From Microvirga massiliensis (GTDB lineage: Bacteria > Pseudomonadota > Alphaproteobacteria > Rhizobiales > Beijerinckiaceae), in contig NZ_LN811353.1 of the NCBI RefSeq assembly GCF_001006805.1, positions 417,690 through 481,689 on the forward strand: a stretch of 64,000 nt of DNA, given 5' to 3'. Shown in pieces: positions 43,987 to 52,040 of this stretch. The translations under genes were made by a program, and so were the position numbers. Below the pieces are notes generated by a model that saw only the letters and a list, made by a program, of their open reading frames with translations, was not told the DNA's origin and made no database searches. The first letter of the stretch is position 1. Every line of letters starts with the position of its first letter.

Positions 43987-44289
43987 ATGGCGAGCAAGTC
44001 GACACGTTCGGGAAGCGAGGCCGTTCGGCGACTCGAAGAGCTACGCGCAGCCTACGACCGTCTGCGCACCGAGCAGATTCGCGCCGAAGGCGAGGCGGAA
44101 CGCCTCGAGCAGGAGCTGGCAGTCGCCAAGGCCGAGGCGCGGGGTGAATTCGGGACCGACGACGAGGCTGCGCTGGCCGGGCTGGTCGCAGAAGCGGAAG
44201 CCCGTAATGCGGCCCGTGTGCAGGAGTTCGAGGCGGTGATCGCCAGCATTGAGGCCGAGCTCGCATCGCTCTCTCGGGAGAGCGCATGA
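43987..44289 (+). CDS. small coiled-coil protein, first gene of the Rad50-like operon
   Basis: The 100 residues are almost entirely helical heptads (AVRRLEELRAAYDRLRTEQI, AEGEAERLEQELAVAKAEAR, then EFEAVIASIEAELASL). It has no other domain. GGGGAG lies 5-6 bases before the ATG. The stop overlaps the ATPase start (ATGA), so the two are translationally coupled. The protein could pair with the ATPase coiled coil or act as an adaptor; that is inference from shape and coupling. Extending the ORF upstream to 43873 adds residues with no coiled-coil character, so I reject that start. Confidence 0.72.
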   Translation: MASKSTRSGSEAVRRLEELRAAYDRLRTEQIRAEGEAERLEQELAVAKAEARGEFGTDDEAALAGLVAEAEARNAARVQEFEAVIASIEAELASLSRESA

Positions 44290-46115
44290 ACGATCTCGCG
44301 GCCGGACACCACCTGGAGACAGTGCTCGCCCGCGCCACGGCGGCTCTCGGCCGCGCGGAGATGCGCCGGGACGAACTCCTCCGGCGCAGACGCGATCTCA
44401 CGGCAGCCATCGAACTCGCCAAGGGGCGCCTGACCCTGAAGGACGAGGTCGAGACCTTCATCGAGGCCGTCCATCAGGAGACGAGCCGCCGCAATCTCGG
44501 CCGGCTCGAAGCGCTGCTTTCCGCGCTCGTGCAGGAAGTGCTGCCGGGCGAGAAGCCCGTCGCGCTCGAACTCTCCACGGAGCGCGGCCTCGCCACCCTC
44601 GATGTCTGTGCGCGGCGTCCCGACGGCTCGCTCGAAGACGTGCTCGAGGACAATGGCGGAGCGCTGACGAACGTGGTCGGCATGGCGCTCCGATTGATCG
44701 CCGTCGTGAAGGCGGATGTCGGCCGCTTTCTCGCTCTCGACGAAGCGGATTGCTGGATTGCTCCGGATCGTGTCCCGGCCTTCTACGGCGTGCTTGAGGA
44801 CGGCGCCGCACGGCTCGGCGTGCAGTGCCTCGCGGTCTCCCACCACGATCCGCTCGCCTTCGGGGCCGCGACCCGCATTTCGACCGTGGTCGGCGATGCT
44901 GCGACGGGCGTGACGATCTCGTGTGCATCGCCGGATCCCGTCTGGGACGATGCGCTGCCGGGCCTGCGTTACATCCGCCTGCAGAACGTCCAGGCATATC
45001 GGGACGCCACGCTGAAGCTGAGCCCCGGCGTGAATGCGCTGATCGGGCCGAACAACCGCGGCAAGTCCACCCTGATCCGGGCCTTGCGGGCCGTCTTCTA
45101 CGGCGAGGCGCGAGACAGCCTTGTCCGGGCCGGCGAGAAGAGCGCGACGATCGAGATCGGCCTGGCGGGCGGGCGCGTTCTGCGGTTCTCGCGCCAGCCG
45201 CGCCGCAACCCGGTCAATCTCTGGTCGCTGCACGAGGCTGATGGTTCGGTCGTCGAGGAGAATGGCCTCCGCCACGAGACCGGAGGCCGCGCCGTGCCGG
45301 GCTGGGTCGAGTCTCTGTCGCGCATCACCCGCGTCGAAGGTCTCGACGTCCATGTGGCGCATCAGAAATTCCCGGTCTTCCTACTCGGCGAGCCGGCCTC
45401 TCGGCGGAGCGCGGTGCTCTCGATCGGCCAGGAGGCCGCCTATATCCGCGACATGCTCCAGATACACCGCGAACGCTGCGCCCGTGATGCCGCGCTCGTG
45501 CGCACCGGGGAGCGGGAACTCGGAGAAATTTCCGAAGACTTGAAGCCGCTGGAAGGGCTCGGTGACATCGCGGCGCGGCTTGCCGAGGCACGGGAACTTG
45601 CATCCGATATTAGGATGGAGGAGATCAGCCTGCAACGACTGAATATCCATGTCGCGCGTCTCGGAAAGGTCGCTTCCGGCCTGGCGCGAATCCGCGATCG
45701 TCGGCATGCACTCGAGCGTCTCCCGCCCTCGGATGAACTGGACGGCATTCGCTCCGGCGCGCAACGCAGCCAGGATCTCGCCCGGATTGCAGAGCGCGTG
45801 TGCTCGGTGCACCGCGATGCCGCTCGCCTGCGGGCGCGTCGGGCGATTCTTGCAGGGCTTCCGGCAAGCGCGCCCCTGCTCGAGGACGCCTCCTCCGCCG
45901 CGCGAGCCTCGTCCCGTCTCGCAACCTTGTCGAGCGCCGTCGCGGGCGCCAGGCAGCGCGTGCAGAACCTTCGGCAGGAAGTGCAGCCCTCCCTGGCGGC
46001 CATCGACGCTGTCATCACCGCCCAAGGCGGCCTCTGCCCGACCTGCGGCTCGCACGTGACCGCCGCCGATCTCGTGGATAGCCGCGGCCATGATCACGAG
46101 GAGAAGGCGGCATGA
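44286..46115 (+). CDS. Rad50/SbcC-like ATPase with circularly permuted domain order
   Basis: The 609 residues contain all elements of an SMC/Rad50 ATPase in an unusual order. A helical arm covers about 10-85. The C-terminal-type lobe has a signature-like EDNGGALTNVVGMALR (121-136), Walker B RFLALDEADCW (147-157) and H-loop SHH (185-187). Only then comes the N-terminal-type lobe, LRYIRLQNVQAYRD, with Walker A GPNNRGKST (254-262) and the Q-loop HQKFPVFL (359-366). A second helical arm (about 395-580) ends in a CxxC hook, GGLCPTCGSH (581-590), near the C-terminus. Canonical Rad50 runs Walker A, coil, hook, coil, Walker B. Its likely partner is the Mre11-like phosphoesterase encoded next. Role inferred: DNA end processing. 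Confidence 0.8.
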   Translation: MNDLAAGHHLETVLARATAALGRAEMRRDELLRRRRDLTAAIELAKGRLTLKDEVETFIEAVHQETSRRNLGRLEALLSALVQEVLPGEKPVALELSTERGLATLDVCARRPDGSLEDVLEDNGGALTNVVGMALRLIAVVKADVGRFLALDEADCWIAPDRVPAFYGVLEDGAARLGVQCLAVSHHDPLAFGAATRISTVVGDAATGVTISCASPDPVWDDALPGLRYIRLQNVQAYRDATLKLSPGVNALIGPNNRGKSTLIRALRAVFYGEARDSLVRAGEKSATIEIGLAGGRVLRFSRQPRRNPVNLWSLHEADGSVVEENGLRHETGGRAVPGWVESLSRITRVEGLDVHVAHQKFPVFLLGEPASRRSAVLSIGQEAAYIRDMLQIHRERCARDAALVRTGERELGEISEDLKPLEGLGDIAARLAEARELASDIRMEEISLQRLNIHVARLGKVASGLARIRDRRHALERLPPSDELDGIRSGAQRSQDLARIAERVCSVHRDAARLRARRAILAGLPASAPLLEDASSAARASSRLATLSSAVAGARQRVQNLRQEVQPSLAAIDAVITAQGGLCPTCGSHVTAADLVDSRGHDHEEKAA

Positions 46116-46158
46116 TTTCCGGCGTAGTGTTGCATTGTACTTGCAAGCGTCACGCTGC

Positions 46159-46268
46159 CACCCTCACCCGGCTGCTAACGCAGCCGACCTCTTCCCTGGA
46201 GGGAGAGGCGGAGCTTCACCTCTCCCCTGGAGGGAGAGGTCGCGCACGCAGTGCGCGGGTGAGGGGGG
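46159..46268. repeat. palindromic repeat (CTCTCCC/GGGAGAG family) inside the repair operon
   Basis: CCACCCTCACCCGG at one end and GCGCGGGTGAGGG at the other, with two CTCTCCC/GGGAGAG arms between. It sits in the 214-base gap between the ATPase and the phosphoesterase genes. Confidence 0.75.
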
Positions 46269-46329
46269 AAACACCGCGCTCTCAGAACTCGCGAGTGTTG
46301 AAGCGCCGCCACGTGAAAGGCCGTGCGGC

Positions 46330-47337
46330 ATGATCCTCCAGGACCCTCGAACGGACATCATCGACTGCCGCGGAGTGCTCGTCATCGGCGATCCGCATGT
46401 CGGCTCGCGCCGTCCCGGACGTCGCAAGGATCCCGACTGGCCACATCCCGTTCTGCGCAAGCTCGAACATCTCGCAGCCCTCTCACGCGAGCAGGGCCTC
46501 GCGACGGTAATCCTCGGCGATCTATTCGACCGGCCCATCGAGCGGGACGAAAGCCTCAAGGCGCGACTCGTCCGCATTCTCCGGAGCTTCGCGTCCCGGC
46601 CGATCGTCAATGTCGGCAATCACGACATCACGCACGCGACCTTGAGCGATGCCGACAGCCTCGCGCTGTTCGGTCTCTGCGACGTGGTCGATGTCGTGCC
46701 GCGCTCAGGGTCCGTGGCGACGATCAGCCTTGGCGGCGAGGAGATCGCGATCGGCATGACGCCGTTCGGACAAACGATTCCGGATCGGCTCGACGGTTTC
46801 GGCGCCACGGCGCGCCGCCGGATCTGGTTCACGCACCATGACATCGCTTTCGCGGGCGCTTATCCGGGGGCCGTTCCGCCCTTCGCGATCGAGGGCTGCG
46901 ATCTCGTCGTCAATGGCCATCTCCACAAGCCACAGCCTTCCATCCGCGCGGGCGCCACTCTCTGGGCCAATCCGGGTAACATCACCCGGCGGAATGTCGA
47001 TTGCGTCGATCAGCGGCCGGCGGCCTGGATTCTCGGAGCGGACGCGACCCTGGTCCCGCACGAACTGCCCTTCGTCGAGGATGTCTTCGACCTGACAGGG
47101 AGGATCGTCGATCCCGCTTCGGGCAAGGCCGTGGCGGGGGAAATCGAATCCGCCTTCGTGTCCCTTCTGCGCGCCGAGGCTGCCACCGACATGGTGCGAA
47201 GCGCCGATGGATCCGTGATCAAGGAAGAGATCGAGGCGCGCTTTCTGCAAGAGGGCACATCCGAGGGCGCGCGCGCGATCCTCCGATCGCTTCTCGCAGA
47301 GGCCGTCGAGCGGCACGTAGCCGCCAAGAGCGAGTAA
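46330..47337 (+). CDS. Mre11/SbcD-like metallophosphoesterase
   Basis: The 335 residues carry the calcineurin-type phosphoesterase motifs in order: GDPH (20-23), GDLFD (63-67), GNHD (96-99), THHD (168-171) and NGHLH (195-199). These bind two metals. The family includes Mre11/SbcD nucleases. A C-terminal region of about 100 residues is unrelated to standard capping domains. I chose ATG 46330 with GAAAGG about 10 bases upstream; the longer ORF crosses the repeat element. It follows the Rad50-like ATPase on the same strand, so the two probably act as a nuclease-ATPase pair (inference). A strong hairpin terminator follows. Confidence 0.85.
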   Translation: MILQDPRTDIIDCRGVLVIGDPHVGSRRPGRRKDPDWPHPVLRKLEHLAALSREQGLATVILGDLFDRPIERDESLKARLVRILRSFASRPIVNVGNHDITHATLSDADSLALFGLCDVVDVVPRSGSVATISLGGEEIAIGMTPFGQTIPDRLDGFGATARRRIWFTHHDIAFAGAYPGAVPPFAIEGCDLVVNGHLHKPQPSIRAGATLWANPGNITRRNVDCVDQRPAAWILGADATLVPHELPFVEDVFDLTGRIVDPASGKAVAGEIESAFVSLLRAEAATDMVRSADGSVIKEEIEARFLQEGTSEGARAILRSLLAEAVERHVAAKSE

Positions 47338-47342
47338 GGATC

Positions 47343-47373
47343 GGGCGCGATCTGCCTCCCGCAGATCGCGCCC
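47343..47373. terminator. bidirectional terminator between convergent genes
   Basis: GGGCGCGATCTGC-CTCCC-GCAGATCGCGCCC, a perfect 13-bp stem. It starts 5 bases after the phosphoesterase stop and lies 38 bases from the end of the convergent Deg gene. Confidence 0.8.
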
Positions 47374-47410
47374 GCCCTGTCGGTAAAACAGGCCAGGGAC
47401 TTTTGGCCCG

Positions 47411-48937
47411 TTACGCGGCAGGGAGCTCCAGCGCGATAAAGCGCGAACGGTTCTCCGACTCGACCCGGAACAGAACCGCCTTCTTGCCGCTCTCGCGGCT
47501 TTGCTCGATGGCTCGGCGCACATCGGCTGGGGTCTCCACGGACTTGCCCGCCACCTCGGCGATCACGTCGCCCTTGCGGAAGCCCTTTCCGTCGGCCGGG
47601 CTCCCCGGCTCGACGCTGACGATGCTCACGCCTTTTGCATCGCCTGTCGCGGGAGCCAGCGTCAGGCCGAGCTTGCCGACGCTCGTGGCGCTGTCTTCGC
47701 CTGTCGCGGCGACCTGCGACGGCTGGTTGGGAAGAGAGCCCAGCGTGACCGTCAGGTCTTTCCGGGCGCCGTCGCGCCAGAGTTGCAGCGACACCTTCGA
47801 GCCAGGCTCCAAAGCGGCGATCTGACGAGACAGATCCCGAGCGTCCTTCACGGAGCTCCCGTTGACCGAGAGGACGACGTCGCCGGTCTTCAATCCGGCG
47901 CCGGCCGCCGGTCCGTCATCCGCCAAGCCGGCCACGATGGCGCCTCCCGCCTTGTCGAGCCCGACGCCAGCCGCGATGTCCTTGGTGACGGGCTGGATCT
48001 GCGCGCCGAGATAGCCCCGCTCGACCCGTCCCTTCTCCTTCAACTCGGTCACGACGGACTTCACGGTCTCGGAGGGGATCGCGAAGGCGATGCCGACATT
48101 GCCGCCGGAGGGCGAGGCGATCGCGGTGTTCACGCCGACGACCTGACCCTTGAGATTGAAGGTCGGGCCGCCCGAATTGCCGCGGTTGATCGGCGCATCG
48201 ACCTGGATGAAGTCGTCATACGGGCCCGCTCCGATGTCGCGCGAGCGCGCCGAGACGATACCGGCCGTCACGGTGCCGCCGAGGCCGAACGGATTGCCAA
48301 CCGCGAGCACCCAATCTCCGACGCGCGGCAGGCCGGCCGCGAGCTCGGCATAGGGGAAGGGACCACCCTCGGTGACCTTCAGAAGGGCGAGGTCGGTCTT
48401 GGGATCGGTCCCGACGATCTTGGCATCGAGCGTGCGGCCGTCATCCATCAGGATCTCGATCTCGTTGCCGTTCTCGACGACATGGTTGTTCGTGACGAGA
48501 TAACCGTCCGCCGAGATGAAGAAGCCAGAGCCCTGAGCCACGCTACGCCGTGGCGTCGGCTGCTGACGTCGCGGAGAATTGTCGTCGCCACCGCGGAAGC
48601 GGCGGAAGAATTCCTGGAAGGGATGATCATCCGGCAGGTTGAAGCCGGGAATATCAGGGAGAGCGTTCCCGAAGCTGCTCACCTGAGCGTTCTCGGCCTT
48701 GGATCTGACCTGGACCGAGACGACCGCGGGCTTCACCCGGTCGACCACGTCGGCGAAGGAGGGAATGGCCTGCGCGGCCTGAGGTGCGGCTGTGACTGGG
48801 CCCGCCTGCGCAAGCGCGGCTTCATGAGCCGATGGGCCGAGCACGCCCGTGACTGCAACTGCCCCAAGCGCCACGGCGCCGAGGATCGAATGCTTCCATG
48901 TGACCCGATGGAAACGGGTGTCTTTGTCTGCCATCAT
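47411..48937 (-). CDS. periplasmic Deg (HtrA-type) serine endoprotease
   Basis: Quality-control protease of the envelope. The 508 residues have an N-terminal signal/anchor (about 15-45) and a trypsin-like domain with the full triad: His152 (TNNHVV), Asp182 (TDLALLKV), Ser255 (NRGNSGGPTF). Two PDZ domains follow (GLADDGPAAGAGLKTGDVVL and VEPGSPADGKGFRKGDV). Length is typical of Do-like DegP/DegQ proteins. GGAGCAG precedes the ATG pair at 48937/48934. It lies between parts of the SOS cluster but shows no LexA box of its own, so it is probably unrelated to it. Confidence 0.95.
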   Translation of the reverse strand: MMADKDTRFHRVTWKHSILGAVALGAVAVTGVLGPSAHEAALAQAGPVTAAPQAAQAIPSFADVVDRVKPAVVSVQVRSKAENAQVSSFGNALPDIPGFNLPDDHPFQEFFRRFRGGDDNSPRRQQPTPRRSVAQGSGFFISADGYLVTNNHVVENGNEIEILMDDGRTLDAKIVGTDPKTDLALLKVTEGGPFPYAELAAGLPRVGDWVLAVGNPFGLGGTVTAGIVSARSRDIGAGPYDDFIQVDAPINRGNSGGPTFNLKGQVVGVNTAIASPSGGNVGIAFAIPSETVKSVVTELKEKGRVERGYLGAQIQPVTKDIAAGVGLDKAGGAIVAGLADDGPAAGAGLKTGDVVLSVNGSSVKDARDLSRQIAALEPGSKVSLQLWRDGARKDLTVTLGSLPNQPSQVAATGEDSATSVGKLGLTLAPATGDAKGVSIVSVEPGSPADGKGFRKGDVIAEVAGKSVETPADVRRAIEQSRESGKKAVLFRVESENRSRFIALELPAA

Positions 48938-49069
48938 CGTTTCTGCTCCACTGGGATTTCGAGCGTGAAAGCGTCGGCTTCGTATATGGCACCGGCCGGC
49001 TGTAGCCGCTGTTACCGGTCCATGAACGTTCGGTAATGAAACCTGGAAGCCCCGGCGAGCGCTCGCATC

Positions 49070-49750
49070 TCAGAACCCGAACGGGTCCTGGTAGGGCAGC
49101 TTGCGCCGTTTGACAGGCGTCTCGGGGAGGATTGGGCGTGAGATATCGACGACGATCAACCCCTCGCAGGCAAGAGCGAGAACCGCAGCCACCCCATCCG
49201 AGGTGTTGAAGGCAGCGCTGGCGCAATCCACGAGGCGCATGGTGCCGCATTCGTCGAGCTGATGCAGGATCCGGACGCGGTCACCGGCAGAAACCGGCGT
49301 CCGCCGGCAGGCCGAGATCAGGCGGACAGTCGTGAAGCGTGGCTCGGCGCGGATCGTCGCTGCCGTTTCGATCGAGAAAGCATGGCCGTCCAGGGACAGT
49401 GCGCCTTCTACGAGCGTGCTGCGGAGCGGGTGCCGCGCAAGGTCCGTTTCCGGCACGATGTCGACGAGGGTCGCGACTCCGTCGCGTGTAACCTCGAAAT
49501 CCGGAACATGCTCAATGACCTCGCCGCCCACGAGAAAGCCGGCCGGCTCCTGGCAGGCCCGCAGCGCATCGACGGCGGGATCCAGTTCGCAGAGGGCGAG
49601 GAAGTCGGCGACCAGCGTGCTGCGCGTGACGGGTGTCTGGCGATCGCGCCCGGCCCGGCGTGCGGCGCCGCGCCGTTGGGCCGTTCGCATCGCTCGATCA
49701 CCGGAAAGCGCGGCTGTCATGGACGATTGATCGTTCCCGTTGAAGCTCAT
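49070..49750 (-). CDS. TnsA-like fold protein with degenerate nuclease site, LexA box upstream
   Basis: The 226 residues start with a basic region. A pattern like the TnsA N-terminal nuclease domain follows: FLALCELDPAVDALRACQEP, HVPDFEVTRDG, then a strand TLVDIVPET and FSIETAATIRAEPRF. In active TnsA and other PD-(D/E)XK nucleases, a Lys follows the second acidic residue. Here the sequence is Asp-Ile-Val, and the N-terminal Glu is also not evident, so catalysis is doubtful. The C-terminus ends KLPYQDPFGF. A LexA box lies 10 bases before the ATG. The fold assignment is my reading of spacing and hydrophobicity, not a database hit. Confidence 0.55.
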   Translation of the reverse strand: MSFNGNDQSSMTAALSGDRAMRTAQRRGAARRAGRDRQTPVTRSTLVADFLALCELDPAVDALRACQEPAGFLVGGEVIEHVPDFEVTRDGVATLVDIVPETDLARHPLRSTLVEGALSLDGHAFSIETAATIRAEPRFTTVRLISACRRTPVSAGDRVRILHQLDECGTMRLVDCASAAFNTSDGVAAVLALACEGLIVVDISRPILPETPVKRRKLPYQDPFGF

Positions 49751-49759
49751 GGGTCAATA

Positions 49760-49774
49760 GAACGAATAGAGAAC
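49760..49774. promoter_or_regulatory. LexA (SOS) box, alphaproteobacterial type
   Basis: GAAC-GAATAGA-GAAC. It lies 10 bases upstream of the minus-strand gene starting at 49750, close enough that LexA binding would overlap its promoter or leader. Confidence 0.75.
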
Positions 49775-49899
49775 AACGCCCCGCACGTCAAACGCGGCTC
49801 GCTTCGAGGCTCCGCCGAGAGAGCGTTCGAGCTGCCGTCAGAACTGCTAAGCATATGCCAGTGCTTCGAAAAACCTGGACTCGGGCGTCGATTCCTGTA

Positions 49900-49914
49900 G
49901 AACAAAACAAGAAC
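49900..49914. promoter_or_regulatory. LexA (SOS) box, alphaproteobacterial type
   Basis: GAAC-AAAACAA-GAAC. It lies 11 bases upstream of the plus-strand gene at 49925 and 125 bases from the box at 49760, so both divergent genes have their own operator. Confidence 0.75.
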
Positions 49915-49924
49915 AAAATCATCA

Positions 49925-50605
49925 ATGGAAACCAAGATGAACGCGACGGATCGCAGGATCGAGGAGGTGCTCGCCAAGTTCGGCGAGCCGATGGCAGGGA
50001 ATGTCTGGCGGGTGCAGGGAACGCCCGTGATCTATCACAAGGCCCTCGAGCGGATTGCGGCCCAGGCGAGGATCGTCTTCGATCAGCCGACCATCGTGCG
50101 TGCCGAGCGCGACGAGGCGGTGATCCTCGTGACGGGCCGGATGGGCGAACGCACCGAGTGGTCGATCGGGGAAGCTCTGGTCGGCGTCAATTACCGGGTC
50201 TCCGGCAAGCAGGCGGCCTATGTCTATGCGATGGCCGAAAAGCGCGCCAAGGACAGGGTCATCCTCAAGCTGATCGAGCTCCACGGCTACGTCTATTCCG
50301 AAGAGGAGGCCGACGAGTTCAAGGAGGCGCGCCCGAATGGTTCGGACGAGGCCCACGCCGAGAAAGTTCATCCCGAGAAAGCGTCTTCACGCAAGCGCAA
50401 CGACGCCGGCCAGATGCCCGTAGAGGAAGACCTCAAGCAGAAGATCACGGACGCGACCAGCATCAATGCAGTCACCGACCTAATGCTGCACGCCGATACG
50501 CAGAAGCGCCTCGGCACGCTGCCGGAAGGTATCCGCGACGAGATCCGCGATTTCGCCAAGGCGAGACTCGTGGAACTCGGCTGGCCCGCGCGCAAGGCGG
50601 CGTGA
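49925..50605 (+). CDS. putative single-strand-annealing (Rad52/ERF-like) protein, LexA box upstream
   Basis: The 226 residues are of phage-like character. The N-terminal part alternates strands and helices (RIVFDQPTIVRAERDEAVIL, then TEWSIGEALVGVN). The segment YVYAMAEKRAKDRVILKLIE continues into SEEEADEF. Similar wording recurs in phage and alphaproteobacterial proteins thought to anneal single-stranded DNA. A charged linker follows, then a C-terminal helical region (INAVTDLMLHADTQKRLGTL). I cannot confirm the Rad52/ERF link without a profile search. The LexA box directly upstream supports a DNA-repair role. The start could also be ATG 49937; neither has a strong ribosome site. Confidence 0.5.
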   Translation: METKMNATDRRIEEVLAKFGEPMAGNVWRVQGTPVIYHKALERIAAQARIVFDQPTIVRAERDEAVILVTGRMGERTEWSIGEALVGVNYRVSGKQAAYVYAMAEKRAKDRVILKLIELHGYVYSEEEADEFKEARPNGSDEAHAEKVHPEKASSRKRNDAGQMPVEEDLKQKITDATSINAVTDLMLHADTQKRLGTLPEGIRDEIRDFAKARLVELGWPARKAA

Positions 50606-50678
50606 GGGGCAGGTGGGTGTTGAGCACTGCGCTCCTTCGGCGAGCGCAGTGCTGGACTTTGCTTGCAGCGGCGGCGCC

Positions 50679-50800
50679 ACCCTCACACGGACGCTTCGCC
50701 CCTTGTGGGAGAGGTCGCCCCAATTTGGCAGAACGAACCCAAATGTGATGCGCGCACGCCGCCCTCTTCACTTTGCCCCTGGCGGGAGAGGGGGAAACGC
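50679..50800. repeat. palindromic repeat (CTCTCCC/GGGAGAG family), diverged
   Basis: CCACCCTCACACGGACGC at one end and CCCTGGCGGGAGAGGGGGAA at the other, with about 50 unrelated bases between. It resembles the copy at 40431 but is decayed. Confidence 0.65.
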
Positions 50801-50813
50801 TGCGTCAGCCGGA

Positions 50814-51893
50814 TTACCCGATCGCCTCCGCAACGGCCTTTCCGCAAGCCGCTGTATCTGCGTTGCCGCCGAGGTCGCGGGTGCGCAGGGTGCGCTCGGC
50901 GAGCACGCGCTCGATGGCGCCGACGATCTCTTGTGCGGCTTCGGCCTCGCCGAGATGCTCGAGCATCATGGCGCCCGACCAGATCTGACCGATGGGATTG
51001 GCGATTCCCTGACCGGCGATGTCCGGGGCCGATCCGTGCACGGGCTCGAACAGGGACGGGAAGGTCCGGTCGGGATTGATGTTTCCGGACGGGGCGATAC
51101 CGATCGTGCCCGTGCAGGCGGGTCCAAGATCCGAGAGGATGTCGCCGAACAGGTTCGAGGCCACGACCACGTCGAACCAGTCCGGATGCAGCACGAAATT
51201 CGCGGTCAGAATGTCGATATGATATCGATCCGTGCGGATCTCCGGATAATTTTTGGCCATCGCGTCGACGCGCTCGTCCCAATACGGCATCGTAATCGCG
51301 ATGCCGTTCGACTTCGTCGCGGACGTGAGGTGCTTCTTCGGCCGCTTTGCGGCGAGCTCGAAGGCGAATTTCAGTACCCGGTCGACGCCGAAACGGGTCA
51401 TGACCGTTTCCTGCACCACGAATTCCCGGTCGGTCCCTGGGAACATGCGGCCGCCGATCGATGAATATTCGCCTTCCGTGTTCTCGCGAACGACCCAGAA
51501 ATCGATATCGCCGGGCTTGCGGTTCGCGAGCGGCCCTGGGACGCCGGGCATGAGCCGAACGGGACGCAGGTTCACGTATTGATCGAATTCCCGCCGGAAC
51601 TGGAGGAGCGAGCCCCAAAGCGACGTGTGGTCGGCAATCTTGGCGGGCCAGCCGACCGCGCCGAAGAAGATCGCATCATGCGATCCGATCTGCTCCTTCC
51701 AGTCCTCCGGGAGCATGCGGCCGTGCTTCTCGTAGTAGTCGTAAGAAGAAAAGTCGAACCAATCGAGCTGCAGCGAGAAACCATGCCGTTTCGCGGCCTG
51801 CTCGAGGGCTCGGACTCCTTCGGGAATGACCTCCTTGCCGATCCCGTCTCCGGGAATGACTGCGATGCGATAGGCTCTGTTGCTCTCGGGCAC
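50814..51893 (-). CDS. tartrate/D-malate dehydrogenase-like (isopropylmalate dehydrogenase family)
   Basis: NAD-dependent oxidative decarboxylase acting on a beta-hydroxy acid such as tartrate or D-malate. The 359 residues begin IAVIPGDGIGKEVIPEGV. DFSSYDYYEKHGRMLPEDW and FVVRENTEGEYSSIGGR-type blocks (here WVVRENTEGEYSS) follow. The metal-binding region NLFGDILSDLGPAC and EPVHGSAPDIAGQGIANP close the active site. These features fit the TtuC/DmlA branch more than LeuB. The start is GTG 51893, with GAGG about 10 bases before it. It is followed on the same strand by nothing operonic, and the aldehyde oxidoreductase genes are upstream. Confidence 0.9.
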   Translation of the reverse strand: MPESNRAYRIAVIPGDGIGKEVIPEGVRALEQAAKRHGFSLQLDWFDFSSYDYYEKHGRMLPEDWKEQIGSHDAIFFGAVGWPAKIADHTSLWGSLLQFRREFDQYVNLRPVRLMPGVPGPLANRKPGDIDFWVVRENTEGEYSSIGGRMFPGTDREFVVQETVMTRFGVDRVLKFAFELAAKRPKKHLTSATKSNGIAITMPYWDERVDAMAKNYPEIRTDRYHIDILTANFVLHPDWFDVVVASNLFGDILSDLGPACTGTIGIAPSGNINPDRTFPSLFEPVHGSAPDIAGQGIANPIGQIWSGAMMLEHLGEAEAAQEIVGAIERVLAERTLRTRDLGGNADTAACGKAVAEAIG

Positions 51894-52040
51894 GCTCTGG
51901 ATCCTCGTTCGATGCGTTCCATGGGTCGGGCACGAACTTGCGGGGCAGCGCCGAGCCCGTGCGGCCGGTGGTGCTTCCGGCCAAGGGCGACAAGCCGCAA
52001 ATCGGCCCGCGATGCAAGGGGCATCGCAGAGGGACGGGCC

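Noticed and set aside
43014..50605. Prophage or integrative element
   Set aside because: No integrase, attachment repeats, tRNA target or structural phage genes are visible, and base composition matches the surroundings.
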